A stretch of DNA of 64,000 nucleotides from Enoplolaimus lenunculus (Eukaryota > Nematoda > Enoplea > Enoplida > Thoracostomopsidae), in NCBI GenBank assembly GCA_030248215.1, contig JASANG010000160.1, forward strand, positions 62,001 through 126,000, in the 5' to 3' direction. A model generated the notes under the pieces. That model ran no database searches and was not told where the DNA came from. It saw only the letters and a program-made list of their open reading frames with translations. Made by a program: the position numbers and the translations under genes. Position 1 is the stretch's first letter. Every line of letters starts with the position of its first letter. Below are positions 49,009-59,661 of this stretch, piece after piece.

Positions 49009-50474
49009 GTAAGCTAACTGTATTAACCGCGGGACCATATTTTAGGAAAAAGTCGTTACGGTCGCTGAAGGACTGTTTAAATTATACACTGTACGAAATG
49101 GCTTTAGTGTCGTAAAACCAGTTAAAAGTAAAACCTGTTAGGCATAAAGAGCAAAAACGGAAACTTTTTTGGGAAACCATATGGATCTTAACCGCCCCTG
49201 ACCTTTGCCACAACGGATACCGACGACTTCGGTCTTGGCGAGTACCGCATCCCTGGCAACACTACAAGGAAGAAGTGAAGCATTTTTTCTTTGATATTAC
49301 TAAATGCGCCGTTGTGCAATGTTTTACTCAAAAATAACCCTGACCTGCATAGAGTATACTATGAGCAAATAATAATTTAAGTGTTATACAGCGTTTACAG
49401 TGCCGTGGTCTATATATAATACTTTGAGATATATCGCATTCACCAACAACATTAAATTTTTTAATTTTCACTTTTGTTTTGTTCACATCGGTTGAGTATT
49501 TTCATTTTCACGGGCAAAATTGACAAGTTTGAATGAAAGCAATTCAATTAATGTTATTTATTTAACATCTTTACCTAATCTTTCATTAATTTTTACGTTT
49601 TCAATTACCTAAAACATTAATTAACCGTTAATTAGAAGTTGGGAACGTAATATGAATGCATAGGTATATGGTTCTGGTTCCAAATATGTATTTTCGTACT
49701 ACTATAACTTTCTTTTCTTGTATTTTTATTTTTTCAATTTGAGTAATTGTCTATCAAACTTAGGCAAACGTCACGTATCAGTAATTAAAAAATCTGAACA
49801 AAGGCCATATTATAAAATATTTATAACACTTATTAATTCCAGTTTGTGATAGGTATTGTAACTCGCGAAACAGAGATTATTGTATAAAATTTGGAACGCT
49901 TTGTTGGAGACAAAGCTCATTAACGAATATCAATTAGTTCGATATCACAAGCCCTATTCACACGTGCAAGTTTTGCGGCCAATGTATACAACAGGGCCTA
50001 ACAGTAGTATAAGCATATTCCTAAGCCTAAGCATAAGCCTAAGCCTAGAAAATAAGCCTTGGAAGTCTAATGGGCACTATAAATAGGCTTTTCGTTACTA
50101 CACAAAATGAGTCAAATTTGACTCTGTCAGAGTCAAATTGGACTAACTGAGCGATTAAGTGAATCGATTTTGACTCTGGCAGAATCAAATTTGACTCAGT
50201 TTGTGTATTTAGGAAAAGCCTGTTTCCGAGAGAGTCAATTTGACTCCCCATTTTTTAGAGTGTAGAAAATAAGGCACGTATGAATAGTGGATTAAATTGT
50301 GTAATTTTGATGTTTCAAAATTTATTTCTAAATGATTATTGATACTATAGTTTATTTAGAATATGGGCCAAGTTTTAATTGTTTGGTTTCCTTTATACAT
50401 TTCTTTGCACACTTTATATTTATTTTCCATTATTTCAACTATATGCTTACTGTTTATATTTTTCAACTATTTAG
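49009..50474 (+). other. Intron 12 of the modular gene
   Basis: 1.47 kb without a recognised exon. It holds a family D fragment near 49980-50065 and an inverted repeat of gagtcaaatttgactc type near 50097-50260. Confidence 0.55.
50097..50262. repeat. GAGTCAAATTTGACTC foldback
   Basis: tacacaaaatgagtcaaatt pairs with aatcaaatttgactcagttt and gtgta, and the near-palindrome GAGTCAAATTTGACTC occurs inside the arms. The outer parts gcttttcg and gaaaagcc also pair. Confidence 0.7.
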
Positions 50475-50537
50475 CACAAACACCTATTGCGGGAGGTTCA
50501 CAACCTAACACTGCCTATGGTCCGGCGCCGATTCAAA
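50475..50537 (+). CDS. Modular gene exon 13: AYGPAPIQ exon
   Basis: This is 63 nt, phase 1-1, acceptor actatttag, donor A|gtaaga. It encodes AQTPIAGGSQPNT followed by AYGPAPIQ. Confidence 0.88.
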
Positions 50538-50915
50538 GTAAGAACGAATTAATTTTCGCCAGTCCAAACGGGGCATAGCACACCCAGGTCCTAAGCCAGT
50601 TTCCAATGGGTCATAGCGCACCCAGCTTCTAAGCCAATTCAGTAGAAGGGCTGATCTACACAGGAATACAGGATATCTATATGCAAATATGTTAACAGAT
50701 CAGAACAAATTTCAAAACCTGTACGCTATAGTTAAACAGAACCTGCCTTTGACAGGCGTGTGAAAATTGTGACATGCTGCAATCTAGTTATTGTAGAAAA
50801 GACTGCTTTCAATTTACAAGCGGTTACTGTTATTTTAGTTAACAGTTTTCTTGGCTCTGATACAGCCCAGCTCGTTCAATTGTTTAGGTTTTATTTGGCA
50901 TACTTGAAAGTTCTG

Positions 50916-51137
50916 GGCCTGTATTTGCAAATGTGTGTAGCGCCTATCACCAGTTAGTGAGTATATGTTATAACTTTTGAACCAGTGAATGTGGAGGCGC
51001 AAGTTTCTGCACTTTTTTCGCATATGATTTGCACTATTCGTGCAACAGTTTTGAGTTCAACAGAGCTGCAACATTTAGGGATTTTGAAAACCTGTTACTA
51101 ACTGATGAGAGTTGCTATATATTTGAGAATATGGGCC
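50916..51137. mobile_element. MITE family A, complete copy
   Basis: The ends gggcctgtatttgcaaatgt and atatttgagaatatgggccc are inverted repeats. Next to the left end is gtagcgcctatcaccagtta. Confidence 0.75.
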
Positions 51138-51343
51138 CTGAAGCTAATATAAATAACAATATTAGAATGGTTAAAATTATAAAATTTGGTAAAAACACCT
51201 GTAGCAAATACATAATACATTAGCAAAACAATTTCAGACGAACATAGGACAGGTGGGTTTGCGATATTTCAATTAAATTATTAAACATAATTGTGAAATA
51301 TCATTTTTCAAGCGTTAATTTTATAATATTATGTTCTTTATAG

Positions 51344-51370
51344 CTCCATCGACTTCTTATAGCAGAGGAG
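51344..51370 (+). CDS. Modular gene exon 14: 27-nt microexon
   Basis: This is 27 nt, phase 1-1, acceptor tctttatag, donor G|gtaagt. It encodes APSTSYSRG. Confidence 0.82.
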
Positions 51371-51864
51371 GTAAGTTGAAAAACGAAAAACACATTTTTA
51401 ATTAAAGCTTTTATTAGATTTTTAGTCCAGGGTTTGCGATGAGGTTCGCAAACTTCGGTATATTTTTAATGGATTAAACTTAGTAATAGCACTTATAAAT
51501 AAAAGAAAGCAACTTTATCAAAGGCTTTTTGCGTTCCGTTAGTGTGTCTTCCTATTCGCTATACGGCATCTTTTGTCTTGTAGTTCTAACATCCATTGCA
51601 CTTTTATGCCATTTTTTGAAACCACTTTCGGAAAAATTATTTACAATTACAGTTTTAGTTTAAGATTTAGACTTAAAATTATTTATATTTTAATATTACT
51701 ATTTCTTGACGTAAAAAGTATTTTGTATTTGTTTGTTTGTTTATTTGTTTGCTTTCAATATTTGACAAAATTGTTTTAAGTGTCTGAGACACTGTTCACT
51801 TTGTATTGAATGGCCTAGCAGCAGATCTGCGTTTCTTTTTTTTAAATATAGTCCTATATTTTAG

Positions 51865-51984
51865 CGCAACTTCCTCGATTTTCATGTGGCGCCTCTGGAC
51901 AATGCCAACAATGCTCAGGACCGCAGTCATGCTACGGAAGTGTTTACGCGTCGATCGATAAATGTCAAGCAAATTGCAGGCAAA
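51865..51984 (+). CDS. Modular gene exon 15: WQC module 5
   Basis: This is 120 nt, phase 1-1, acceptor atattttag, donor A|gtaagt. It encodes RFSCGASGQCQQCSGPQSC, then YGSVYASIDKCQANCRQ. Pattern C-x5-C-x2-C-x5-C-x10-C-x3-C is closest to module 4 and lacks the Trp. Confidence 0.85.
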
Positions 51985-52185
51985 GTAAGTTGCATTAAAA
52001 TTGCTAGCAATTTAAACTGCGCCACGTTTTTTGAATTTGAAATTTTATATTTATGCTGGATTTATATTAAACTATAAATATTAGTTTCGCCGATAATTGA
52101 AGACAGTTGATTCAAATCAAATTCCTTATACATGGCGTAAAAATGAGATCTATTTCGTAAAAGTTTTGATGGGTCTTCGACATTT

Positions 52186-52400
52186 CACCTCTGCTATGCT
52201 CAGTGTTGTATATAGCTCCTATCACCAGTATTACTAGCTTGTAGTAGGTTTAAATTTTTGGATCAGCTTAACGACTGACTTTCCGTAACAGTAACGTATT
52301 CCTAAGCCTAAGCCTAAGCCAAAGTTTTAGCGTAAGCATAAATATATTGACAAGCCATAGCCGAAGAATAAGCAAACAATTAGCCTAACGTCTGAGAATA
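52186..52400. mobile_element. MITE family A fragment with family D tract
   Basis: tagctcctatcaccagtatt and a later gtctgagaatacgg resemble family A ends, with a family D-like tract (cctaagcctaagcc) between them. It may be a D element inserted into an A element. Confidence 0.45.
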
Positions 52401-52485
52401 CGGACAAGTGTTCTAACAGCTTTTGTAGGCATTGTTTATAAATTTCAATCGATAAATGCTGATATATAATTATGAAGTGTTTTAG

Positions 52486-52533
52486 CGATACCTACTGGAG
52501 GATACCCTACACCGTCTGTGCCATCGAATTATG
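52486..52533 (+). CDS. Modular gene exon 16: PTGGYPTPSVPS microexon
   Basis: This is 48 nt, phase 1-1, acceptor gttttag, donor G|gtaaat. It encodes xIPTGGYPTPSVPSNY. Confidence 0.87.
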
Positions 52534-52614
52534 GTAAATAATAATAATAATAATAATTATAATGAATAGTAATTAAAGGTTTTGTAGCAGTATGTTTCAT
52601 TTTGTGACCATGGT

Positions 52615-52790
52615 AGAAAACAGACCCGTTAGGACAGCACAATCATATTCCTAAGCTTAAGCCTAATCTTAAGTCTATTATCCGTAAGGCTGAGCTTACA
52701 ACTAAGCCAATACCTAAGCGAAAATATTACTGTAAAGCTTAAGTTTACTCTATTGCAGTCCCGCGGAAATGTCCTCCGCCCCTGAAATGC
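52615..52790. mobile_element. MITE family D copy
   Basis: It has gaaaacagacccgttaggac, then (cctaag)-like hexamers, then ctattgcagtcccgcggaaa and tgtcctccgcccctgaaat. Confidence 0.6.
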
Positions 52791-52840
52791 AAAAAATTAT
52801 TTAATTACTCACTAACTGTTGAAGTATTTACTATTTGCAG

Positions 52841-52906
52841 GACCTGCGGTAGTACAACCGTATCAACCTCACGTTCAGCCCAGTCTTCCAACTGGCGGTT
52901 ATCCAG
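52841..52906 (+). CDS. Modular gene exon 17: Pro/Tyr/Gln exon
   Basis: This is 66 nt, phase 1-1, acceptor tatttgcag, donor G|gtattt. It encodes GPAV then VQPYQPHVQPSLPTGGYP, repeating the PTGGYP motif of exon 16. Confidence 0.88.
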
Positions 52907-53007
52907 GTATTTTTAAATGAATTTCAACAGCTCAGTTTTGTAAAATAATTTTGGTATTTGTAAAATTTTAAAAATGCCGCACATAAACAGAAATGTTACA
53001 TGTCATT

Positions 53008-53171
53008 CAAGGGCGTCACCACGGGGTGGGGCATTGGAAGGCCATGCCCCCTTAATTTAGCTGGTGCCCCCAAATAGACTCGGTCTAAAAGTAAACAATC
53101 TTGAATTGCAATTGTACGGCCCCGAAAATTATTCGCTGCCGCCCAAGTATGGTTATCTGTGGGCGCCCTTG
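53008..53171. mobile_element. hAT-like MITE, CAAGGGCG ends
   Basis: It starts CAAGGGCGTCACCACG and ends GTGGGCGCCCTTG, flanked by atgtcatt (53000-53007) and atttcatt (53172-53179), an 8-bp duplication with one difference. Length is 164 bp. Confidence 0.8.
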
Positions 53172-53469
53172 ATTTCATTTATTTGTTAAGCATTGATAAA
53201 TTAGTATTTTTAATATGAATTTAAGAAAAATAAACACTTTGAAATTGTGTTTTTATTTTTGAATCTGAACTGTACTTATAAATAAAATATATCAACAGAT
53301 AACAGTACAAGGCCGTAGAGCAGGTAATCCTAAAAATGCATCTCGCAAAAAATTTTCTTTCTATATCGTGGTTCGTATTCAGTATCTCGATGGCACTCTC
53401 TACAACGATGATTGTACCTTACTAAAATAGGTTCTAGCTACTAATCATTCCAACAACCACTAGTAACTG

Positions 53470-53640
53470 GCCAATGTATAAAACAGGGCCGCAACAGTAG
53501 TCTAAGTACATTCCTAAGCGTAAGCTTAAGAGTAATCCTAACCGTAGCAATGAGCATATACCTAAGCAAAAAATTAGTCTAAAGCGTAAACTTACTCTAC
53601 TGCAGTCACACAAAACAAACGTTCCGCCGCTGCTCATTAC
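53470..53640. mobile_element. MITE family D, complete copy
   Basis: gccaatgtataaaacagggc and cgcaacagtagtctaagt lead into hexamers, then ctactgcagtcacacaaaac and gttccgccgctgctcattac. Confidence 0.65.
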
Positions 53641-53732
53641 ATGGGTGTTTTAACATTACATCGCAAAATTAAATTATTCTATCAAATTTTGTGGTATTGA
53701 GAATTGATGTTATCCAACTAAATATATTTCAG

Positions 53733-53798
53733 GCCCTTCGCCAAGTCCATCGTCTTATCCAAGTCCAAACCCAGCGCCCAATCCGTATCCGCCACCAA
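53733..53798 (+). CDS. Modular gene exon 18: proline-rich exon
   Basis: This is 66 nt, phase 1-1, acceptor tatttcag, donor A|gtaagt. It encodes GPS then PSPSSYPSPNPAPNPYPPP, over half proline. Confidence 0.9.
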
Positions 53799-54079
53799 GT
53801 AAGTCATGTATTAATTATTCGCCATCTAACAAATCACTTTTATCCTTGACTAAAATCAACTTTACTGCAAACAGTGTTGAAACAGTTTAACAGGTGTACG
53901 CAAGTTGTAGATAGATTCTGCTTTACCATGGAGATTCAGCTTGCATAATGTAACAGTACACGTTAATATTTTGCGAGAAAAAAATTCTACGGCTTCTGTA
54001 AAACACTCTTTATTAAATATAATTCGATTGTTGGTCAAGAAATTGAACATAGATTTGTATTCATATATTTTTCTTTCAG

Positions 54080-54118
54080 GTACAAGCGGTGGTTACGGAC
54101 CTAATCCTGGTCCATCAC
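54080..54118 (+). CDS. Modular gene exon 19: GGYGPNPGPS microexon
   Basis: This is 39 nt, phase 1-1, acceptor ctttcag, donor C|gtaggt. It encodes xTSGGYGPNPGPS. A (GTTT)n microsatellite begins 27 bp into the next intron. Confidence 0.87.
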
Positions 54119-54144
54119 GTAGGTTTTTTGCTTGTTTATCCATT

Positions 54145-54270
54145 CGTTGTTTGTTTGTTTGTTTGTTTGTTTGTTTGTTTGTTTGTTTGTTTGTTTGTTT
54201 GTTTGTTTGTTTGTTTGTTCGTTCGTTCGTTTATTTGTTTGTTAGTTAGTTAGTTATTTGAATGGTTTGT
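54145..54270. repeat. (GTTT)n microsatellite
   Basis: About 20 near-perfect GTTT units are followed by GTTC and GTTA variants. It creates a spurious Cys/Leu/Phe open frame. Confidence 0.95.
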
Positions 54271-54515
54271 TTGTTTATTGTTCATTTGATACAGCTTATT
54301 TGTATGAAATTTTGTGGTATTCAAAACAATTGGTTTAGCTGCGATTTTGCAAATCTTTTCACATTATGTTGTTATAATGTAGGCGAATTCATTCGGCACC
54401 AAAACAGTTTAACATTGAATTGCTTAAAGCGTTTGCTTTTGATTGTTAGAGGTCAAATAATTATAATGATTCACTACTGATTTTGATACTGACACTTTTT
54501 GTCTTTTTGTTTCAG

Positions 54516-54548
54516 CTGCGACTGGCTATGGTCCGAGCGGGACGCCAA
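54516..54548 (+). CDS. Modular gene exon 20: GYGPSGTP microexon
   Basis: This is 33 nt, phase 1-1, acceptor tgtttcag, donor A|gtaagt. It encodes xATGYGPSGTP. Confidence 0.87.
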
Positions 54549-54952
54549 GTAAGTAGCCTCGGGCAATAAAATTGCAGGCAAAAATGTTGCAGGAAAATAA
54601 CAAAAGTGTGCTATTATAAGCATTATTCGATTTTAATTCCCTATGAAAATTGTGCTAAATTCGGTAGCCATTATTTTACTCGTTTATGAAACGATTTAGC
54701 CATTAACATCCAGAGGACGACGCGTAACAAACACGGATTTGAAAATGTGCTTTCACGCCCGAATGTTTTGTTTTTATCCATGGTTAAACCATATTCGAGC
54801 TTGAACAATTTTATCTCTGTTATATTTATCGGGTTTTATAGATTTTTGATTTGGCATTAGGATTTAAATTGACGTTACTAGTTGCAGATTTATCGTTGCC
54901 ATGGTTGTCAAATAAGGGTTTTTTTTATGATATATTTTTTAACTCGTTTCAG

Positions 54953-54991
54953 GTACAGGCACTAGCTATGGACCCAGCGGAGGCACGCCAA
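54953..54991 (+). CDS. Modular gene exon 21: SYGPSGGTP microexon
   Basis: This is 39 nt, phase 1-1, acceptor ctcgtttcag, donor A|gtgagt. It encodes xTGTSYGPSGGTP, a near duplicate of exon 20. Confidence 0.88.
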
Positions 54992-55189
54992 GTGAGTAAA
55001 ATTATTTTTTAATTTGAGATACTTTTACCTGGTTTTAATTTTTAAATTTAATGATATTAGAGTTATAGTTGCTTTTTTGTTTGACGAGTTTGCGCACAAT
55101 AATACTCAGTCACACTATGCAACGTTTGCATTGCGTTCGTTTGATATCTGCTTTTTATAATCTATGTGCAATGGTATTTCGAGGGCGTA

Positions 55190-55345
55190 AAAGTAGTATA
55201 AACATATTCGCAAGCCTGAGTCTAAGTCTAAGCGTCATCGTTAGAATAAGCCAAGATACCGAAGCTTAAGCCTATGTTAGTGTAAAGCTTAATCTTATCC
55301 TATAATAGTTTCGCGAAAAAATGGTTCGCCTGTCAAAGTAACACG
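55190..55345. mobile_element. MITE family D copy
   Basis: gtaaaagtagtataaacata leads into (cctgagtctaag) hexamers, then ctataatagtttcgcgaaaa and tggttcgcctgtcaaagta. Confidence 0.55.
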
Positions 55346-55405
55346 GACCTAACCTATGGGTTCAAATTTTTATATTGGAACAATTATAAACTTGTTTTGT
55401 TTTAG

Positions 55406-55423
55406 CTGGATCTGGACATTACG
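55406..55423 (+). CDS. Modular gene exon 22: 18-nt microexon
   Basis: This is 18 nt, phase 1-1, acceptor ttgttttag, donor G|gtaagt. It encodes xGSGHY. Both splice sites are strong and the frame fits, but so short an exon needs transcript support. Confidence 0.65.
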
Positions 55424-55494
55424 GTAAGTATATATTAATCACAGGTTTTGCGCGGTACTAACTTTGTTACATTTTTGATCGAATAAAAAGTTCA

Positions 55495-55640
55495 GGGGCG
55501 GACCGATCTTCCTCGCGACCGCAATAGAGTAAACTTGAGGTTTAGACTTATTTTTTGCATAGGCTTAGGTTTCGAATACGCTCAGGCTTAATGTTAGGCT
55601 TAGGATATGCTTCATGCTAATATTACAGCCCTGCTTTATA
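55495..55640. mobile_element. MITE family D copy, reverse orientation
   Basis: ggggcggaccgatcttcctc and gcaatagagtaaacttgagg lead into (ttaggc) hexamers, then aatattacagccctgcttta. Confidence 0.6.
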
Positions 55641-56356
55641 CAATGACCCAATTTTGAAAGCAATATAATGATGAGGTACGTGTGATTTAATTTTGAAGGG
55701 TTTATCCAAATCGGGATTTACTTCAGTGAAAAATACACCAATGTATGTTTACAACAATATATTATATGCAGATGACTACTGTTGAATCCCGATTGTCATT
55801 ATGGGTTCAAGACATGTCAAACAGAAACGCAATGTGGGCTGGAGGTTTGATGTGTTTAGCTATTAGGCGTAAGAGGGTAGGTAGCATATCGCTAGGGCAT
55901 GTACGCGCAGTGGGTTCCGCAAAAATTTCGGCTAACTATTTTTTGTTTATGGCTATTAGTTTTTACGAATCTATCTTAACATCATACAGATATATTCAAG
56001 TAATTCACCGCTGTGTTTTATAACAATGACGACCCTCTGTGTTGTGAAACGAATGAAATACGAAAAGTACCTCATACAGAGTTTGCTGCCGACAATCTCT
56101 TAAAAGCTTTAGACTAATTTTTGGCTTATAAAAATTTTCAATTTTTAGGTCCTTCTTGATTTTGTAAATGTTGAGTTTTTTTACACCGCTTAGGTGTAAA
56201 TGTTTCAAATACTTTATTTTCAGAGCTAATATTGATTTTAGGACCACAAATTGATAAAAATTTAGTATATACATTATAGTTTTGTTTAAAATATAAACAA
56301 TAAAATTTTCGAAACAAATTGTTTTTGAAAATTCTGTGGTTTTTTCATTCGTGTAG
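55641..56356 (+). other. Right part of intron 22
   Basis: No exon was recognised. An open frame at 55745-56023 lacks splice context and known motifs. Confidence 0.5.
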
Positions 56357-56485
56357 GCCTACAAATTAATCCAAGCTGTGTTGACGTTCATGTGAAATGC
56401 GCTTACCTAGTCGCTAATGGCAAATGCCGTAGTCAGTACTTATTTGTCTCGCAATACTGCCCTCGATCGTGTAACAATTGTCCAG
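56357..56485 (+). CDS. Modular gene exon 23: ShKT domain
   Basis: This is 129 nt, phase 1-1, acceptor ttcgtgtag, donor G|gtagtt. It encodes NPSCVDVHVKCAYLVANGKC and ends YCPRSCNNCP. Spacing C-x6-C-x8-C-x9-C-x3-C-x2-C with Asp after the first Cys fits ShKT. Exon length and phases equal those of the minus-strand ShKT exon at 23031. Confidence 0.9.
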
Positions 56486-57213
56486 GTAGTTGCGATCTGC
56501 AACCCACCTCACTTGACACGTAATGCAATTCTTGCACTTGCAATTTTCACTCATAAAAAACGAACTAAACATGCCCGTAGCCAGCTCACCTTGCTAGCCG
56601 GAGAGCTAAAAACCTTTCAATAGGGGCATACAAGGGTTTTTGTTTGTTGACGTACATGCAAGGTTGAAAATTTTCCAACCGAGGGGGGAATTTTCTACGT
56701 GCGGCTGAGCCCCTACGCACCACTTTGGCTACTGGCCCGGAACTAAACACAATTTTTAATTAAAATCAAACAACTTTCCGTATATTTATGATTTCTGGCA
56801 CGAAATTTGAGCAAATGAAATCGTTTTGTTTACAAGGAAATGGGACAGTAGTGCTCCACGCTTTATTTTCTTCCAGTGGCGTTCATCAGGAATTCACGAT
56901 CAACGAGTCTGTAATATTTGGCGATAGTGTATAAGCATTTTTAATAATTTTCCTTTAATCATGCGTTTAAATTCAATTCAGCACCATGAATCTATGGTCA
57001 ATTAGTACAGTGTTTCTATTTCAACATATACTTTGAAATTCGTGTTTGTTTCACAGCGGACAGCTAACATTAATGTTATTGGTTTAAAAATCACGGTATT
57101 TGCAAATGTTTATAAATGTGCAAACTTAATTTGCACAAACACACTTGTTATTCACGTTTAAGCTAAATTTACGCTACACTTTACATTGCTAGTTGCATTG
57201 TCACTTCTTTGTT

Positions 57214-57792
57214 TACTGTAGCGACCCGAATAAGAGGGGTCCCCATATTGAGTCCCAATCGTTAGGAGTCCCTAATCCTAATAAAAGTCCGTATGTGGAT
57301 GGAGTTCCTAAACCCTATTAGGTCCATAAATGTCAATTATCTTTAGTTGTAGTGCATAAATGATAAGAGGGGGTCCCCATATTCAGTTGTACTCAGCAGG
57401 AATTCGTATCCTTAATAAGATTCCGTAAGCGAATAGAGTTCCTCGAATAGAGTTCCTAAACCCTAACTAGAGTCCATAAATGTCAATTATCCCTTGTTGT
57501 AGCGCATAAATAATTCCAGAACCAAATAAAGTTGGGTTCGAATCGAAACTTAAAACATACTTAGGTTTTGAAAGTACACTCCTAACTGTAACCTTGCATT
57601 ATCGCTCAAGCTTCTGATACAACTCAAATGTTTTAAGTCAGCGGATAGTGGCAATACTGGATATATCGGTAACGAAGGGCGGGGGGGGGGGCGGGTTAAA
57701 AATAAATAACAGTCCGTGACCGAATAACAAGGGGGGACCCTCTGAAGAAGCCAAACAAATATCAGTCCCCCGTCTTATTCAGGTCACTACTA
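57214..57792. mobile_element. MITE family C with internal duplication
   Basis: The ends are TACTGTAGCGACCCGAATAA and CTTATTCAGGTCACTAC. An internal segment (gtccccatat ... ccataaatgtcaattat ... gcataaat) appears twice about 130 bp apart, making this copy longer than the others. Confidence 0.7.
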
Positions 57793-58199
57793 CCTGCATC
57801 TGTATTCTGAACGGTTTCTAGTACAATATTGTCATTTGTGATAAGTCTAAAAGTTCTATTCGCCGGCTATCTTCAGTTGCTTTTAGGCTTATGATAGACA
57901 ACTTGTCAGGTCAAATGATGATAGGTGCGTTTGTCCTGGGACTTGGGTATAACCATTCGAAGGGTCATCGCACGCACGGAGTCAACCTGGCCTACTTTGT
58001 TTAGATCAGATGTAAAATTCGTCGCAATATTTCATTTCCGGGATAAATTGTGGAATATGTACTACATTTAAATATTTTCCATTTTTTTATTTGCAACACT
58101 ATTTATATAAAACCTAAAATAGGTGCTATAAGCAATTGAGAGTATTGGTCTTAAAGCCGTGTTATAACTATCACTTGCATGCCTCCTCCATACGACCCT

Positions 58200-58390
58200 G
58201 AAATAGTGTTCCAGACGTCGGCCCATGTTACTTTAAAGGGCGTCCAGGTTTCTGGTGGGTCTATAAAAGAGTAGGTTTAGGCTCTAGATTACAGTTTTTG
58301 CTTAGGCTTAGGCTTACGAACTCATTTTTTACAACGCTTAGGTTTAGGCTTAGGCTTAGAAATACGCTTAATCTACTGTTACGCCCCTGA
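58200..58390. mobile_element. MITE family D copy, reverse orientation
   Basis: ggcccatgttactttaaagg, a long (ttaggcttaggctta) tract, then ctactgttacgcccctgaaa. Confidence 0.6.
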
Positions 58391-58690
58391 AAGTAACATT
58401 GGCCCAGACGTCTGCTACCACTACAAAACAATGCTTGAAGTTTGCACTGTCGGCATGCACTGTTGTTTTGTTAAATGCAATTTCCACAATATCATGCGTA
58501 CACAGATGAGTTTTGAAGGGAAAGTGTGCAGCGCATTGAAGATTTTTGTCTTCACTGCGCCGCACACTATCTCAAAAGTCACCTGGTGTACTTAGGCATT
58601 ATGTTGGAAATTGCATAAAAAGAAGCTAAACGCTATTTGAAATGAACTAAAAAGCAAGTATTAATATTAATTTTACGCTTGCGTATTCAG

Positions 58691-58720
58691 TCAAGTTTTG
58701 GCCGTTTGGATCGAATCCAG
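58691..58720 (+). CDS. Modular gene exon 24: 30-nt microexon (candidate)
   Basis: This is 30 nt, phase 1-1, acceptor gtattcag, donor G|gtattt. It encodes VKFWPFGSNP. Splice sites and phase fit, but the peptide is unlike the other modules apart from the terminal SNP. Confidence 0.6.
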
Positions 58721-59317
58721 GTATTTTTTAAATATATGATTTGGGAAACTTGACAATATTTATTTAAGTGACTAATGAGGTTTAACCGTTCACAAATGTC
58801 CAATTAAACTTCAATTAATATTTTAATTACTTTTTCGGAAATGGCATAGAAACTAGTTTCAATTCCTTCGTAGGCCGTTGAATTTTGATTTAAGTATGTT
58901 TTGCAAGACACCAACAGCTGTAAAACTTAAAATTTTAAATTGTCATTTTATAGTCTGAATTTTGCCAAAGTTAAGAATAATCTTTAAATCATATAAGTCT
59001 TTCAATATTAATTTTGTTCACTTGCACTGCGTTGTTTACGTTTTCCAAACTCAGCACCATATCACTCATTAGTAAAGTTTTCATATACTGGTAATTTTGA
59101 TTTAATTTACGCACAGTTGTATAATTTTTGTCGCATGAATTTGTTGTATTTTAACTCAAAATATAGAATTTGAAAATCATGTAATATCTGTTGCATAAAT
59201 TGTATAAAGAGATTGATGCTAAAGTCGCTAACTCCATAATTTTTGAAGATCAGAATAATGGTCAAAAACAAGATGTTGTCAAATATATATACGGTCTGCC
59301 TCGAAAAGGTTCCAAGC

Positions 59318-59520
59318 GTACAGCGGCGGATCCAAAAATTTCTTACCTGATGAGGTGGCGGGCGGGCAAAACTTGTGAAACGCAATGTTTACTGTATGCT
59401 ATTCTTAAGGGGAAAAATGGTAATGTAGGGGACCTTACCATTTTATTAGAAAAACTTTCTGACGGGGGCGCAAATACCCTCCCTGCCCCCGCTTCTCGCC
59501 CCCGCTTTGCATCCGCTAGT
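59318..59520. mobile_element. hAT-like element with CAGCGGCGGATC end
   Basis: It starts at ACAGCGGCGGATCC and ends GCATCCGCTAGTG, with flanks ccaagcgt and ccaagtgt resembling an 8-bp target duplication with one change. It explains the open frames at 59191-59586. Confidence 0.55.
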
Positions 59521-59661
59521 GCCAAGTGTACGCCAGCTTTTATAAATTTCAGCGAACCGACTCTGCTATTTGAAGAAATATTTTAATTTTACACAAATTA
59601 ATTAAAATTTTCAAAGTAAAAATTATTTCGCTTCAATTTGAGTAATTTTTATTTACTTCAG

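Larger units (their letters stand above)
56486..58690 (+). other. Intron 23 of the modular gene
   Basis: 2.2 kb containing a dispersed GC-rich repeat (56570-56745), family C (57214-57792) and family D (58200-58390) MITEs and a family A half near 58120-58150. No additional exon was recognised. Confidence 0.55.

Noticed and set aside
54145-54270. Cys/Leu/Phe-rich open frame after exon 19
   Set aside because: It is the translated (GTTT)n microsatellite, just inside an intron with a good donor.
55745-56023. 92-codon open frame in intron 22
   Set aside because: No recognisable domain, and no splice sites in the phase used by the gene.
59051-59070. Candidate microexon reading APYHSL after aaactcag
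   Set aside because: The available donor would leave phase 0, not phase 1, so it does not fit the gene; at most a decayed exon.
59191-59586. 131-codon plus-strand open frame
   Set aside because: Mostly inside the CAGCGGCGGATC-ended hAT-like element; no motif or splice evidence.
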